A stretch of DNA of 64,000 bases from Topomyia yanbarensis (lineage: Eukaryota; Arthropoda; Insecta; Diptera; Culicidae): NCBI RefSeq assembly GCF_030247195.1, contig NC_080672.1, positions 8,618,001-8,682,000 of the forward strand. The letters are read 5' to 3'. A model generated the notes under the pieces. It saw nothing but the letters and a program-made list of their open reading frames with translations, did not search any database and was not told where the DNA came from. The position numbers and the translations under genes were made by a program. How positions within the stretch are numbered: position 1 is the first letter of the stretch; each line of letters opens with the position of its first letter. Of the stretch, positions 34,881 to 46,480 are shown in pieces.

Positions 34881-35739
34881 GACTCACTTTAGTACCTAAC
34901 CACTAAAAACAGTGCTTACTTTTCTTCATTCCTTTTGCCCCACGAGACTGCATCAGGGCGTTACATCGTGGGGACGCTGATTCGATCATGAGATGCAGCG
35001 AACACAAAAAATAGAAATATCACTGGTGCTACCTAGTGGCAGAGTTGAAAACTGTTTAGTCCTCCACAGGATAGCTCTTGATCTTCCGAACAGGTTTTCC
35101 GAAACTAATTACCCTGCATATGATCGAGATCACGATATATTTCGAATAGTTCTTTTGTCAAAATTTTCATTTCGCTTGATCCATTTACAGTTACATTTAA
35201 TAATCTATTTCAGATTTAATGGCGGCATTTGAGGTGTGTCTGTGAAAAAAATGATTATATCTTGCCCAGAACATGTTATCTGAGGAATACAAGGCGGCAT
35301 GGCGTTGATAAATGTCTTTGCAACAAAATGATACCGGAAATTCTCAAAGTGTTGATCACAACAGCACGAGTGCTCATGGGGTAAAAAACATGTTTGTATA
35401 TGAATTTCACAAACTTAATTTTGTTTCGCCCTTTGTCTTGCTCATGATTTTTTTGCAGTTTTCTTGGGGTATCGCTTGATCCATCAATTTTCTAGTCCTT
35501 TCAGCTATTTAGCTTTTCTCTTGTACTCCATCAACTTCTGCATACATTAGAGCCGTTTAGCTTCGAACGCCTAATCGGATAATCAGAGCGGTGAACTTCC
35601 CTGAGCAATTTGGCTCCCGTTTCTGTAAGTCATATTTAGTTCCTGTTTTCGCGATCCATCTCAATGAGCCATTTTTTTCTCGGCGGCGGAGTTTCTTTCG
35701 ATACTGATGCCCGTGGTGAGAGTCATTTAGCTCCCAATT
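34881..35739. other. No gene recognised
   Basis: Non-coding. 35557-35740 may contain the poorly preserved downstream part of the LINE relic that follows. Confidence 0.3.
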
Positions 35740-37130
35740 TTGTCGCAATCTATTCTGATAGTTCGACCATTTTTACACCTGTGGGAAGGTTCAGCTTCTA
35801 TACTGCATCGTACACCGCGTACCACAGCGTCGGGTCGAAAACTAAGGTCTGAGGAACGCCCACCGTAATTGTCATTCTCCCTTCCCTAGTAAAAATTGAG
35901 TTTTTATGGTGCCCTTGAACTCTCTCTTAAAACTTAGATTGCACTTGTAGTGTGCTATAAAACTTAAATTGTTACTTGGGTTGTCCGTCTCGTAGGTCAG
36001 TGTTCAGTGCCGAAAGTAGTTCTTTTAAATCCTGCAGAGTTACTCAGGAACCGTCATGCTGCACTGCGAATGGGCGATTGCTTCCCAGCTAGCACTGTTG
36101 AAGTTTTCTTCACGTCTAAGGTCTTCACGCAATAGCGATATCCTTTTCTCTGCTGTCTCCGCAGCTCCCACGACCGTTTGGATGGTATTCACTGTAGACT
36201 TGCCTATAAGGAAGCCAATTTGCGTGACAGGCCGTTCTTACGCTGCGTGTACTTAGTCAGCATGTTCAGGATTACTTTCTCTATCAGCTTTCGACTCTAC
36301 CAAGGGACATATTGACCTATACGCTGAAAGATCTCCATGTTTTCCCGGCATTGGTAGAAACTTCTGTCGCTTCCAATTATCGGATCTTCCTGGACATATC
36401 CCGTTTTTCCTGTATCGCTGTTTTCCGAACCAAGTTTGGGGCTAGTCCTGGGTCCTTCTTCACTTTCATGGCTTTCGCCATCTCGATCAGCTGTTTGTCG
36501 GTAATTTGAGCTGCTTCTTTATAATCATCCTCTTCACTGTACGGTGAAAATTGATTCATGTTGCGGGAAAAACTTTTCGATGATGACCACCATCTTCTCT
36601 GGACACCTTTCAGGTGGTGCAGCTGGGCCTTTTATCTTTGTCATGGCAACTTCGTATGCCTCTCCTCGAGAATTCGCGTTGACTTTGTGGCAAAGCTCTT
36701 CAATGCAGGCTTTTGTGCTCAGCTTGACTGCTTTGTTGAAAGCGGGTCTTGCAGCTTGATCCCCTCTTTCGGTGTCATTACGAGTCTTCTGATTTCTTTT
36801 CCAAGTTTGGAGGCAACTTATACGTAGATCGGTAATCGTAGTATTGCACCCGGCGATTGTTTCTCGATTTCACATTCCTCGGTATGGTCGCATTGCACGT
36901 CCTTGTTAGTACTGCCGTTTACTCGTTCGCATTTAGGTTGACGAGGATGCCCTCAAATTTAAGTTCTTCGACGAACACGTCCTTGTGAAAGATCGCTGTT
37001 TTCCATCTTCACTCGTTTATATGTCTGAGTCTGAGTTGAATTCGGATAGTTTCCTTATCGAAATTAATTTCGAATGTAACAACCGATTCTGGCTCTATCG
37101 ACTGTTGCGTTTAAAATGGAATTGATTCAG
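35740..37130 (-). pseudogene. R1-like LINE ORF2 fragment: endonuclease-RT linker and reverse transcriptase
   Basis: Minus-strand translation, in order: the linker (about 36850-36560) with the RNA-binding-like ACIEELCHK region and KIKGPAAPPERCPEKMVVII in shifting frames; then QITDKQLIEMAKAMKVKKDP and KTAIQEKRDMS (36500-36390), the entry to the RT domain; then GFLIGKSTVNTIQTVVGAAE (about 36215-36155); then motif A split by a one-base frameshift (TLDVK in one frame, NFNSASWEAI in the next); then GVPQTLVFDPTLW (about 35865-35825), where the family has GVPQGS.LGPTLWN; then LNLPTGVKMVEL at the position before the catalytic ADD box, which is lost. Reverse transcriptase would copy the element RNA at its target. 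Here several stops, frameshifts and an AT-rich insertion of about 80 bp make it dead. Plus-strand open frames across it are shadows. Confidence 0.85.
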
Positions 37131-38154
37131 AAGTCGGCCTGTATTAGCCTTTTCATGAGACGCCTTTTGAAACAGTTCGGAAAGATCGCTTGTAGTTAAT
37201 GACACCTGAAAATTAGTGTACTTTCCGAAAATGAATGTTTTGTTTTTCCCCCTTCTGCCCCGAGGTATGAAAAACGAGCATATGTCTGAATGAGACGAAT
37301 GGTAGTGTTTGAATAGCCAGGGTAATATAATTTATAGATCTCTCTCTGCATTATCAACAATTGACAATAGATGTATTCTGCAAAAAAGTTACAAAACCAA
37401 ATTTTTTGAAAATGAATTTTCAGATACAGTGCAGTGAATATTCGTAAATGTAATTTTCGAACCACTCTAAGTGGCAAAATTTTGAGGTAAAAAACATTTA
37501 AAAAAATAACTCCAAATATGAAATCAGTACCACAAAATTACACACATGTGAAATTTTCATCAAATGTGGACCATTTTTTGAGGTTTTGTCCGACTTTTGT
37601 ATGAAAGATGATCAGTGTGCAACGGCGCATTTATTCAATGCAGGTTTTCATTCGTCTCCGATTATTGCGCAATGGCACAATGTAAGCGATGATAATTATT
37701 ATTTTATATGCTTTGCAATCTAGATGTTTAATGAAATGAATATTATTGTGCGATATACCATTGAATGAATAACAAGTATTTTTTAGTGAATATGTTTTCT
37801 ATACATCATGAGTCGCATCAGGTTCCTTCTAAGCCATCAAAAAGAGCTTCCACTATTTTCAACTGTGATGTCACCAATTGTCACAATATTTATATTCAAT
37901 TAGTTCTAAATGTAAAGATGTGTGAATCAGTAATAAATATTTTGCCTTGAGAATATTAAAGTTCAGTAATGTAATTTTTTCCCTTGCACAGAGTTCAACC
38001 CTTTGCGTATCTCAAGTGCAAAATTGAATCCAGAGCAAAAATCATCAGCAGATTGGCGAACGTAAGAGTTTTAGGCAACTGCCGACTAGCGTAATTAGGC
38101 AACAAAAAACAGATTTAGCTCTATGCCAAGTATCTTCCTCCGCACAACGAACCG
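37131..38154. other. No gene recognised
   Basis: AT-rich non-coding sequence. Confidence 0.35.
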
Positions 38155-38547
38155 CTAGACAGCTTGAATAAAATAAAAACAATCCGACCTATCCAAACAT
38201 CGCATCTTCAGCGGTAAATATAAATGTATAGGCCCGAGGAGTAATGATCCGCATCGTTCCAAGCGCGAACCCAGTCTCGGCTTGCGGCGATAAGGCCTGT
38301 GTTGAAACAGGATGGCACACTGCCGCCGCGCCGTATTCTGTGCGTGCACCATACGGATGGGAATTTCGCGCACTGTTACGTTCCAGCGGGTTACCTCACT
38401 GGGTGGACTATGCAGACGCATTGCAGATTGAAATACCGCCGGAGCCGGCTCAGTTCTAATCCAACTCTCCGACCACCAGTTCGCGACAATTTGCGTCAAC
38501 GAGAGGAGCTTAAGTCGGATTTTCAGTCTCAAGGCGAATACATTTAG
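38155..38547. other. GC-rich island with overlapping open frames, unidentified
   Basis: About 300 bp (38230-38530) are clearly more GC-rich than the flanks and are open in two plus-strand frames (38244-38459, 38299-38547) and one minus-strand frame (38532-38155). None has a recognisable motif. It could be a diverged exon, a transposon fragment or a compositional island. No convincing splice signals were found, so it is not called as a gene. Confidence 0.3.
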
Positions 38548-39259
38548 TTTGTCAATCGGTGGAGGTGAATCCTGTCAGTAGTAATCCAAAGATTGAAAGG
38601 ATTTCAGTGCAAAAATGTAGATTGTGACAAATGATTAAGTTGTAATACAATGACGACGATTTTCACTACCGTTTTTTCCGTTCTCTTTCTCTCTTTGCTG
38701 ATGCAGTAAAGCTGCATCCGAGTGACGTTGTTAATTTTTAATTTCTGCACCTACCTGGCGCAAATCCAACTAGTGCAAAATTAGGGGAAAAAGTTATTTT
38801 TACTACACACCATTCGTCTCCATTAGTGTTTTTTGTTGTCTGAAATTGCCTGTGCAGTATTAACCTATAAAACAGTCAACCAGAGGTGTGTTCGCTCTAG
38901 GAAAACCGAACGGGTAGCTGTCAAATGACTTGCGACAGTCTACTGGTATTATTTTTGTGACCGTTTTCATCGAATGTAGGAAACCACCGAAGATGAGTGG
39001 GCGAGAATGACTAATTTGCCGGTTTAATAGTGCGTTTATGTATGGAGTTTTTATGTCTAGAGGGAAAATAATCACTTTGCTTGTTCAAATGTTCTAATTA
39101 TTAATTTAATATTTTAAATTTATTGACCACAGCTTAAAAAAGGTTGGAGGTTCCCTAATTGGTTTGACTTTTGTACTTGTGACCATGGAATGTGGAACTT
39201 CTGTCAAGAAAATCAAAATTCTAGACTCTAGAAACTCTCAGGACTACCCAGGCCTTATG
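38548..39259. other. No gene recognised
   Basis: Non-coding. A pyrimidine-rich stretch at 38670-38700 is the only notable feature. Confidence 0.3.
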
Positions 39260-39385
39260 GCATTTTCGTTTTTGACAGTACACTACAGCGATGTACACTC
39301 ATTCAAACTTAGGTGTAATCAGTCTATCGCTTTTTTGCACTACGTCAGTGTAGAACATGGTAAAAACGAAAACGCTATTAGTTAA
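39260..39385. repeat. Small inverted-repeat element, copy 1
   Basis: The segment from gcattttcgtttttgacagt to ggtaaaaacgaaaacgct is roughly self-complementary at its ends. The internal tcattcaaacttaggtgtaa matches, in reverse, the element at 52370-52500. Confidence 0.6.
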
Positions 39386-39922
39386 TGACACGCGTTATCA
39401 TTCTTAATTTTGATTATGAAATATTCAGTAGACCATGGAATCTGTCAAATGTGCCAAATTTAAGTAATCGTTTAAAATACTGTTCGTCTGCATCTAATTT
39501 CCATTTTTCCGATGTAAATATTTATTGTAAATATTTTCACGGAATTCTTTTCCGATTTCAATGATCTATCTCATCTACGGTTGGAAAAATACGGTAAATT
39601 TGTTTGTGAATGATTAAGTGCGAAGGTTTCAAAATTATGTATACTAGTGATGTCAGATGGACATACGATTGATTTATTCAGTTGCATGTCTGGCTTGCTG
39701 AAGCTTTTTGTGGTTCATGAGGTATTGGCCAATAAATCACTCACGGACCCATGTCAAACTCTACAATGACGTTTTACATCTTTCATTAAAACTCAGACAC
39801 TTATTTCTTGTTGGCATGGTTTCAATTGAAATGTCAAATATCAATATCAAGCCTAGAACAAACGAACTACATAGAGAAGTTTGCTGTTTCTAGAGAAGCG
39901 ATACGATCGTAGATGTGATTAA
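39386..39922. other. No gene recognised
   Basis: AT-rich non-coding DNA. Confidence 0.35.
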
Positions 39923-39924
39923 TA

Positions 39925-40100
39925 GGTTTGTTCCAATACCAGGATAAACTTGAAAGCACTCCGGAGCAAAAAGTGAGAAAACCGTTCCTTTATTCTCTTC
40001 ATCCCTTTTTTCTTCTTCTAGTAGCAATCCGGAGTGAAAAGTAGAAAGTATTTTTGGCTCCTGTTTGCTCTGGAGCAACTTCAGTGTATTGGAACAAACC
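39925..40100. mobile_element. 176-bp TA-flanked MITE with perfect 15-bp inverted repeat
   Basis: ggtttgttccaatac (39925-39939) is exactly inverted at 40086-40100, with TA on both sides (39923-39924, 40101-40102). The interior also contains mirrored actccggagc and aatccggagt boxes. It is compact and well preserved, hence probably young. Confidence 0.85.
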
Positions 40101-40207
40101 TAATGTTAACTAAAGAAGAGTTCAAGATGGTAGTCAGAGGTAGAAGTTGTTGAATATTCCATTGTACGTGAACAGCAGTCTATTCGAAGTTGAACCAATG
40201 TTAGGAA

Positions 40208-40224
40208 GGGGGGGGGGGGGGGGG
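40208..40224. repeat. G17 homopolymer
   Basis: Seventeen consecutive G on the plus strand, flanked by ggaa and ttggttg. Such runs can form quadruplex DNA and are prone to length change and sequencing error. Confidence 0.9.
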
Positions 40225-41069
40225 TTGGTTGCCGTGGTACTGTTTTGAACAGCACTATTCTTCTAAAAACCGACCAGAAGGAACAACCGATGGGTATCCC
40301 TCTGATTAAACCACGGCACAGTGGTCCCAAAGTGCAAAAAGAGAGCTTCTACACGCCTTCTTTCTATCTCATCGGATCGATGATTAATCCACCTTATAGT
40401 GAGTTACGAAATTTGTTTTCTTTAATAATTCTACTTAAAAAAGTCTCGCGTTGTCAAATTAGTAGAGAAATTTACCATGAAGATTTTTTTTAAGACATCA
40501 AGATTGTAACTGTTATGTTTTTCGAGATGCAGTGATACAGCTTTTGTACCATAAGTTCTTTTATGCAGCTTTAAACGATTTTTAGAAGGTTACTTAAACG
40601 ACAACGTTGTACAGGAAACTAACCTGGTATCACCTGTATTTACAGATTTTGATATTCCCGTTTTTCTATTGAAAATAGCTCATTTTCTAAATCCTACAAC
40701 TCGAAAACGTGCAAACCACTCGGCATTTAAATGAAAGTAGAAGATAAATGTTCTAAAATTCTGGAAAAATCAGAGCGCCCCAAGACTGCTCTCTGCTGAA
40801 ACAATTACGGTGAATATTATCAGATTCTGCCATCTATCCTCGAATCCCACACAGTTGCATTCAATTTCTGAAATATATTATTACCAATTCAAATAAACTA
40901 TTACGATATTAATTTTAAAACATTTTACATACGCTGTTATAGCGTCAAGTTTCATAACTTACAGACACGGTAAAACAGGGGTTACATTGTGCAATCAAGT
41001 CGTTACGACTGTATCACACAAGCTTATAGTCTAATTTAGTCTAGTCTACACATACACAGCCAATACATG
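40225..41069. other. No gene recognised
   Basis: Non-coding DNA between two TA-flanked elements. Confidence 0.35.
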
Positions 41070-41071
41070 TA

Positions 41072-42008
41072 GGGGAACATGGGGAGACTTGACCAGGTTT
41101 TCAGCTAAAACTGCATAAATCTCTAAAAAGGCCGTCAATCCTTCAAAAGTAATTGAAATATTATGTGCAAAGTTATTGTGCGTCTTCAAGATTTTTCGCA
41201 GAATTTTTAATTTAATTTTTGAAAAGTTACAAAAGTTTTTCTGAGATCGTTTTTTTTCCCACTGCGGGGAGACTTGACCAAGGCATGGGGACACTTGACC
41301 AAGAGAATTTTGGAAAATCATAACAAAAAATTATGTCATAAAACATACTATAATTATTTTTTTTCTCATATTGTCGAGATCTTTGGGTAGCAGTAAAAAA
41401 TATAAAAGGGTTGCATTTGATAAATTTCGATGTTTTTAATGCATTTCTTTTTAAGGATTAACTGTACTGCTTGCATTACATGTTCACACATCACGAAATC
41501 AGTCCTACTATTGCTAACTTTGTTTAATAATACTAAAATATAAAGACTTATGCTTGAGGTGGGATTTTTTTATGGCGTGATTAACATTAACAGTAGATAC
41601 CAAAGCATAATAAATATCAGGAATTTTGTATCTTTCAGCTAATTGCCACTTGGTCATGTCTCCCCATAAAAACTTGGTCAAGTCTCCCCAACATTAGATA
41701 TTGCGTTCAATGTCATTCAAATTCTAGTAATAACTATTCCAATGTTCCAATTTATGTAAAATCATTTCACTGCTTCACAAAGATTAAGATGGTCCATACA
41801 AAGTTTAATAAAAATTACATCATTAAAAGCAAATTTATTAATCAAGTAATATTTTCTGTAAGGAAAGGATTTTTCATTCCAAACTTTTAAAATTACCTTA
41901 AGGGATCGAAACGAGTATAAAAATATTTTTGAAAAAAATTCGAGAATCGAATAGAAGACACCATAGCCAAAAATATAATGCGCTTGGTCAAATCTCCCCA
42001 TGTTCCCC
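41072..42008. mobile_element. TA-flanked MITE with 24-bp terminal inverted repeat
   Basis: The left end ggggaacatggggagacttg (continuing acca) is inverted at 41985-42008 with one mismatch. TA flanks both sides (41070-41071, 42009-42010). The motif ggggagacttgacca or its complement recurs internally in opposite orientations (41265-41300 near the left; 41650-41690 near the right). Non-coding. Confidence 0.85.
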
Positions 42009-42010
42009 TA

Positions 42011-42510
42011 TACGTCCCTTTACAATTTTTCTTGTCAATATTATGATATATGACACAACGATAGTTCACCATTATACGACAATCAAATTATTCATTTAAC
42101 GTAGAATTTAATCAACGAACCTTTTGTACCTTGAATAAGGAAGAAACGGGGCCAACCGTACCGACCGTTTCAGTTCAAAGGTAATTTGATAAATCATTGG
42201 AAGAGACTTGGCTAAAAAGATTAATGTCGCTCCTTTGGTCCAAACTTCCAGGGATGAGACAGAGGTATTTATTTAGAACTGCCTTGGCTAACAAGCCTAG
42301 GTTATAGTGCCTTTACTCGCTTTCCGAAATAAGGAAAAAGGCACAAGAAAATGAAACTAAAGACCTCGAGAGGATGTTGGAGAGAACACTAGAAAAATGT
42401 TTCCACATGGTTCAATAATCGCGTCGGGGATACTATTCTATATTTCCCCATAAGGAAAAAATTGGGTAAACACTTAAATTTCTCACCGAGGCGAAAATTT
42501 TTTGTGAAAC
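42011..42510. other. No gene recognised
   Basis: Non-coding DNA. Confidence 0.35.
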
Positions 42511-42619
42511 CAGTCTTTGTACGCGAAGGGCACAAATCCTAATATAATAATGAGTCGAAGTCGAAACGCATCCATGACTTTATTAAGTTAAGATTTGTGC
42601 CTTTCACGTACAAAGACTA
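42511..42619. mobile_element. 109-bp hairpin element
   Basis: Arms of about 30 bp (42511-42541 and 42588-42619) pair with a few mismatches: cagtctttgtacgcgaaggg, then cacaaatc, against its inverted copy. The spacer is 46 bp. Either a very small MITE or the fused ends of a larger element. Confidence 0.7.
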
Positions 42620-42827
42620 GCTGCAAACTTGTTCACTGAACAATGTTCAGTCCTGTAGATAGGTGACAGTCCTATTGCACATTCAACGACCCATTTCAAG
42701 AATACCTGTTCATTCACTACATTGCAATAAGCCACGCTCGAATAAATCTACGCATCATTTAGATACATGGGATTTATTCACACTGCTAAAAAATCCATTA
42801 TTTCTGGCAATAACTAAAATAAAATTA

Positions 42828-43059
42828 CACTCAAGTTTTTTTTACGCGGTTTTTTTACGCGGATTTTGAAATTTACGCGGTTTTCATTTACGCGGATTTT
42901 GAAATTTACGCGGTTTTCATTTACGCGGTTTTTGAAATTTACGCGGTTTTCATTTACGCGGATTTTGAAATTTACGCGGTTTTCATTTACGCGGATTTTG
43001 AACTTTACGCGGTTTTCATTTACGCGGCTCGTATCCCCCGCGTAAAAAAAACCTGAGTG
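42828..43059. mobile_element. acgcgg minisatellite element, about five units
   Basis: Same termini as 29015-29503 (cactcaagtttttt and cctgagtg) and TA on both sides (42826-42827, 43060-43061), but only about five 33-bp units inside. The right subterminal ctcgtatcccccgcgtaaaa is identical in both copies. Confidence 0.9.
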
Positions 43060-43148
43060 TATAACAAAAATAATTTAAAATGATCTCACCAATATTTAGT
43101 ATTTCTTTACTTTTCCAGCACATTTTAGTTACGCAGGGAACCAAACAA

Positions 43149-43168
43149 CTTGTGTGTGTGTGTGTGTG
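43149..43168. repeat. (TG)n microsatellite
   Basis: About nine tandem TG units immediately before copy 2 of the 210-bp dispersed repeat. Confidence 0.85.
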
Positions 43169-43378
43169 TTAACCATCCTATCTCCCACTAGCTGGTAGTG
43201 ATTTACAGAAAAAAGATGTTTGCATGTATTTAAACATTCATGCAAATAACTTGGTTCACGGATTTAGGAAGGTGTTAGCTCAATTGACTTTCCGATGACC
43301 CATTTCGTGTACAGTGCCAGACATGTTCCGAGGTCATCGTTCCATCAACTAGCCCCGCCTTATTGTAATGTTTGTAGG
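43169..43378. repeat. Dispersed 210-bp repeat, copy 2
   Basis: Nearly identical to 15528-15737 and in the same orientation, differing by a few substitutions and 1-3 base indels. It abuts a TG microsatellite on the left. Confidence 0.8.
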
Positions 43379-43707
43379 GAACCAAACAACTTTACGGTAA
43401 AATCCAAACGAATTCTATCGGCAATTTTGGGATCCTATTTCTACTGTATCGACGCACAGCACAACTTACTATATTTGCAAATCCGGCCCCCTGATATGTT
43501 TCTTTTTCCAACGTTGAAAATCAAACCCTACCGGCCACGTCTTTATCAGCAAACGACTCAAAACACGGAAAAATAAAACAACCCAAAGAATAAGTTCTTT
43601 TAGCTTACATTTGAGTTGTGCATCGTTTTCGCACTTTCTAGTGTTGTCAAAAACAAAACGAGAGATTCGACTTAGTCGAGGTCTTCCGTGGAGTAAGGTA
43701 CTTTTGA

Positions 43708-43950
43708 GTTGCTTGGGGTATACTCAAAATTAGGTAAATTCAACTTAAATTTAAGTAAATTAAACTCAAGGTTGAGTTATGATTTTTGCCGTAGTTAAAT
43801 GGAAACTACCTTCAACACGGTTTACCTAATTTTCGTTCTAATCGTCCTTCCTGCACGATACCACGAGATAAGGCCAAAAGTACTCAATTGTTGGTAGTTT
43901 TTCGTTTGCGTGAAGTTTCGATATATTCACACTACACACACCCAAGCAAC
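43708..43950. mobile_element. Possible MITE with gttgcttggg inverted ends
   Basis: gttgcttggg (43708-43717) is exactly inverted at 43941-43950, with inner matches (aattaggtaaa against tttacctaatt). An acttaaatttaagt palindrome lies at about 43743. No target duplication was found, so the call is tentative. Confidence 0.45.
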
Positions 43951-44428
43951 CTGATCGACATCTCATACGAGTGGCACTTAACATGAGCGAGAACTTTTCT
44001 TTGTGCGTGCATTGTCGTCGATTGCTACGATCTTACGATATTTTCCGACTGTTTCATAGAAGCTTGTATACAAAACCTCTTTCGTTCCGAGATGCGGAAT
44101 ATCACCTCAGAAGTTTTCTCGAAAAGAAATTCTTCGAGTTATGTTAGGTTGATTCCGATCTTTCCAACTAAAACCCGATTCCAGAGTACACACGGAACCT
44201 AATTCCTCCCTGGCACTAATTTACTACGGGGCGAGTTTTTTTTACTATGTACATCATCTACACGCTAATCCTGCTGCTTGGAATTTTTTTTTCTTTCAGT
44301 AGAGTTACAGCACCCCTCCTCGACGCACTACCAGTTTTCGATATCCACACAACGTGGAGATTTCTGTATGGCAGTAGGAAAGCTAGCTGGTGGTAGAAAA
44401 TTAGTCCCCTACGTGGACAATCTCCAGA
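43951..44428. other. No gene recognised
   Basis: Non-coding DNA. Confidence 0.3.
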
Positions 44429-44640
44429 TTGTCTAATTTCCTAAGCCCTTCGGTCCCCTTATGTTATTCAACACTACGACTCGACTTCCTTGTGCCTTTC
44501 AACATTACGACTCGGCTCTCTTACGCCATTCAGCATCGCAACTTCTTGAGCCCTTTGGCTCTCTATCCGGTGACATCTAGCACTGCTACTCGTTTATGCC
44601 ATTTTGGCTTCCTTCTTGTGCCATGTAGTACCACTTCCTC
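44429..44640. repeat. Degenerate tandem array of about 40-bp units
   Basis: The pattern gcc, then attcaacactacgactcg, then ctt recurs with drift (tttcaacattacgactcgg, attcagcatcgcaacttc, agcactgctactcg) across some 200 bp. A 99-codon plus-strand frame exists because of this, with no recognisable motif. Confidence 0.5.
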
Positions 44641-45039
44641 AATGAGCTCTCGACTTGTTCGCGAAATACTCGGTCTGGGTCTTTTCTGGTGGTATCCAAC
44701 GGGGAAAACTGATCGAAATGGTGAATGAAGCGAAAGCAATTATGTGAAAAAATTCCCCCGGAGGTAGGATTCGAACCCGAAACCTTTGAGACTCCTCCTT
44801 CTCAGAAGATAACTTTTGCAAAAGAAGCTTAGAGAATTCAATTTAAAATATTAGGCACATTTTCCAATAAAATATTTCGGTGGGGGGCGTTTGCCCCAAA
44901 CCTCTCCCCGCTACTACGTCACTGACTGTTTCCTCCTTATTTCTAGGGATCTCAACGAGTGTTGTTGTAACTCTTGAACTTGCTCCCGATTGAACGAAAG
45001 TAGACCTACTTTTAACGTTGGCCTCCTGTTGATCAGAAA

Positions 45040-45320
45040 TCACTTGCTGGCCGAACCAGCGCTGTTAATTTTCAACAGATTTGTTTCCATTCGATTCAGT
45101 TCGTCGAAATCGGAAAATGTATGTATGTATGTATGTGTATGTGTCTGTCATTTAAACTCACACTAGTTTCCCAGCGAATTCTTGACCGATTTTTGCAAAT
45201 TAGATTTCAAATGAAAAATGCAGTAATCCCAATGACTGCTATTGAATTATATTCGGTTCTGAGTTACAGGTTGATTAGTAAAATCTCACTGGACTTTCCC
45301 ATATAAACTGTTACAATCGT
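45040..45320. repeat. Diverged copy of the tgcctttctcaa family with TATG microsatellite
   Basis: cgattcagttcgtcgaaatc, then gtatgtatgtatgtatgtg (45119-45140), then phrases like tttcaaatgaaaaatgcagt parallel the copy at 18733-19480. Confidence 0.55.
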
Positions 45321-45779
45321 AATACCTCAGAGGCTAAAAATCTATTGAATTGTTTATTAAATTACACCGATTCGCAGGTCTAGATCACTGATTGCCAATC
45401 AAACATTATTTGAATACATTTCCCACTACCGATAATTCAGAAAGTCCCTGTTTTTGGGCAGATTCCACAGTTAAAATCACATCAGTTCTTCGATGATGAC
45501 TGAATTTAAGCATAAATGTACATAAACTATGAGTTCATCCCGCCTTTTACAGCTTCCATAACTTTGGTTCAAAAACCGTATTTCCATGAAGAGAAAGTTA
45601 GTTAATCCCGTTTTCTTTCAACAAAATACCATGACAAATCATCGTGAAATGACTCGGGCATGAATTTATGTTACTACATAAACAATAAATACGTCTAATG
45701 TTCGGCATATTTGCCGTATTATGAACCATGACATACCTAAGTAGAAATGGGTTTCCCTTGATAATCGGCAATGATGCAA

Positions 45780-46480
45780 ATGCTTACCACATAATTTGGG
45801 GGAACTCGGATATCAATTTGAGAGGCACCGAATTGATGGAATGCTTAAGTAGTACAAATCTGCACACACTTAATATAAAGAATCGCCCAACACTTGCATG
45901 AGTTGGCAGATAAGAGGAGTCAAATGTAACTCTCTGCTCTGACGGTATTACGCATGAGTTGGCAAACTGGCTCGTACTCAACGAACTCGAACCGTCGTTA
46001 TCTGATCATAAATACATCGTATTTGATCATTTAAACGTCTCGTTAGATATCGTCATAAAATTCCAAAACTAAAAAACTGGGACCTCGGCGACTAGGTTTC
46101 ATGGGTATCTTCCGACGATTGAATCTCCAAGTGACTTGGATGAGGTCGTGAAAATGTAAACATTTTTAGATCCGCACATAGTTGGCATACGATGTTTAGA
46201 CGAAGAACGATAAGATATTTCCCTTGAAAAAGGCCAAAACCAGTGGCCGAAACGTCGAGCAGTATACAACAGCCGTTCTTATTTTCTAGACCGTGGAAGC
46301 CGAAAATCCACTAAAAATCCATCCGGTCGTTTTCTACTTTCCAAAGTCGTGAATAAAACAAAAGCATTCACAGTAGCAGCATATCAAGAAGCCTGTCCGC
46401 TTCGAGTTACGGGTGCTTACAGAGAAACACCTTGGTGGAATACCGGACTTGTTCGACTCAAAAAGTTATGTAGCTTGGAA
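45780..46480 (+). pseudogene. LINE ORF2 endonuclease fragment (Jockey/I group), interrupted
   Basis: Plus-strand translation from about 45788 gives IIWGNSDINLRGTELMECLS, then STNLHTLNIKNRPTL, then stops, then TLCSDGITHELANWLVLNEL and SDHKYIVFDHLNVS. These are the core APE-type endonuclease motifs of Jockey/I-group ORF2 (asparagine in the SSD.N.RG box, catalytic SDH near the end). The frame continues as KIPKLKNWDLGD, is broken by about 180 bp of foreign sequence (46150-46330, with the phrase ggccgaaacgtcgagc) and resumes with AYQEACPLRVTGAYRETPWW. The enzyme would nick target DNA. Several stops show that it is dead. No reverse transcriptase follows. Confidence 0.85.

Noticed and set aside
36056..36827. 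Plus-strand open frames of 65-89 codons
   Set aside because: They are antisense shadows of the minus-strand reverse-transcriptase relic, which shows recognisable family motifs.
44751..44830. tRNA-like gene on the minus strand (gggttcgaatcctacc, a B-box)
   Set aside because: Only the T-arm/B-box is recognisable. I could not form an acceptor stem, A-box or anticodon arm. At most it is a tRNA-derived relic.
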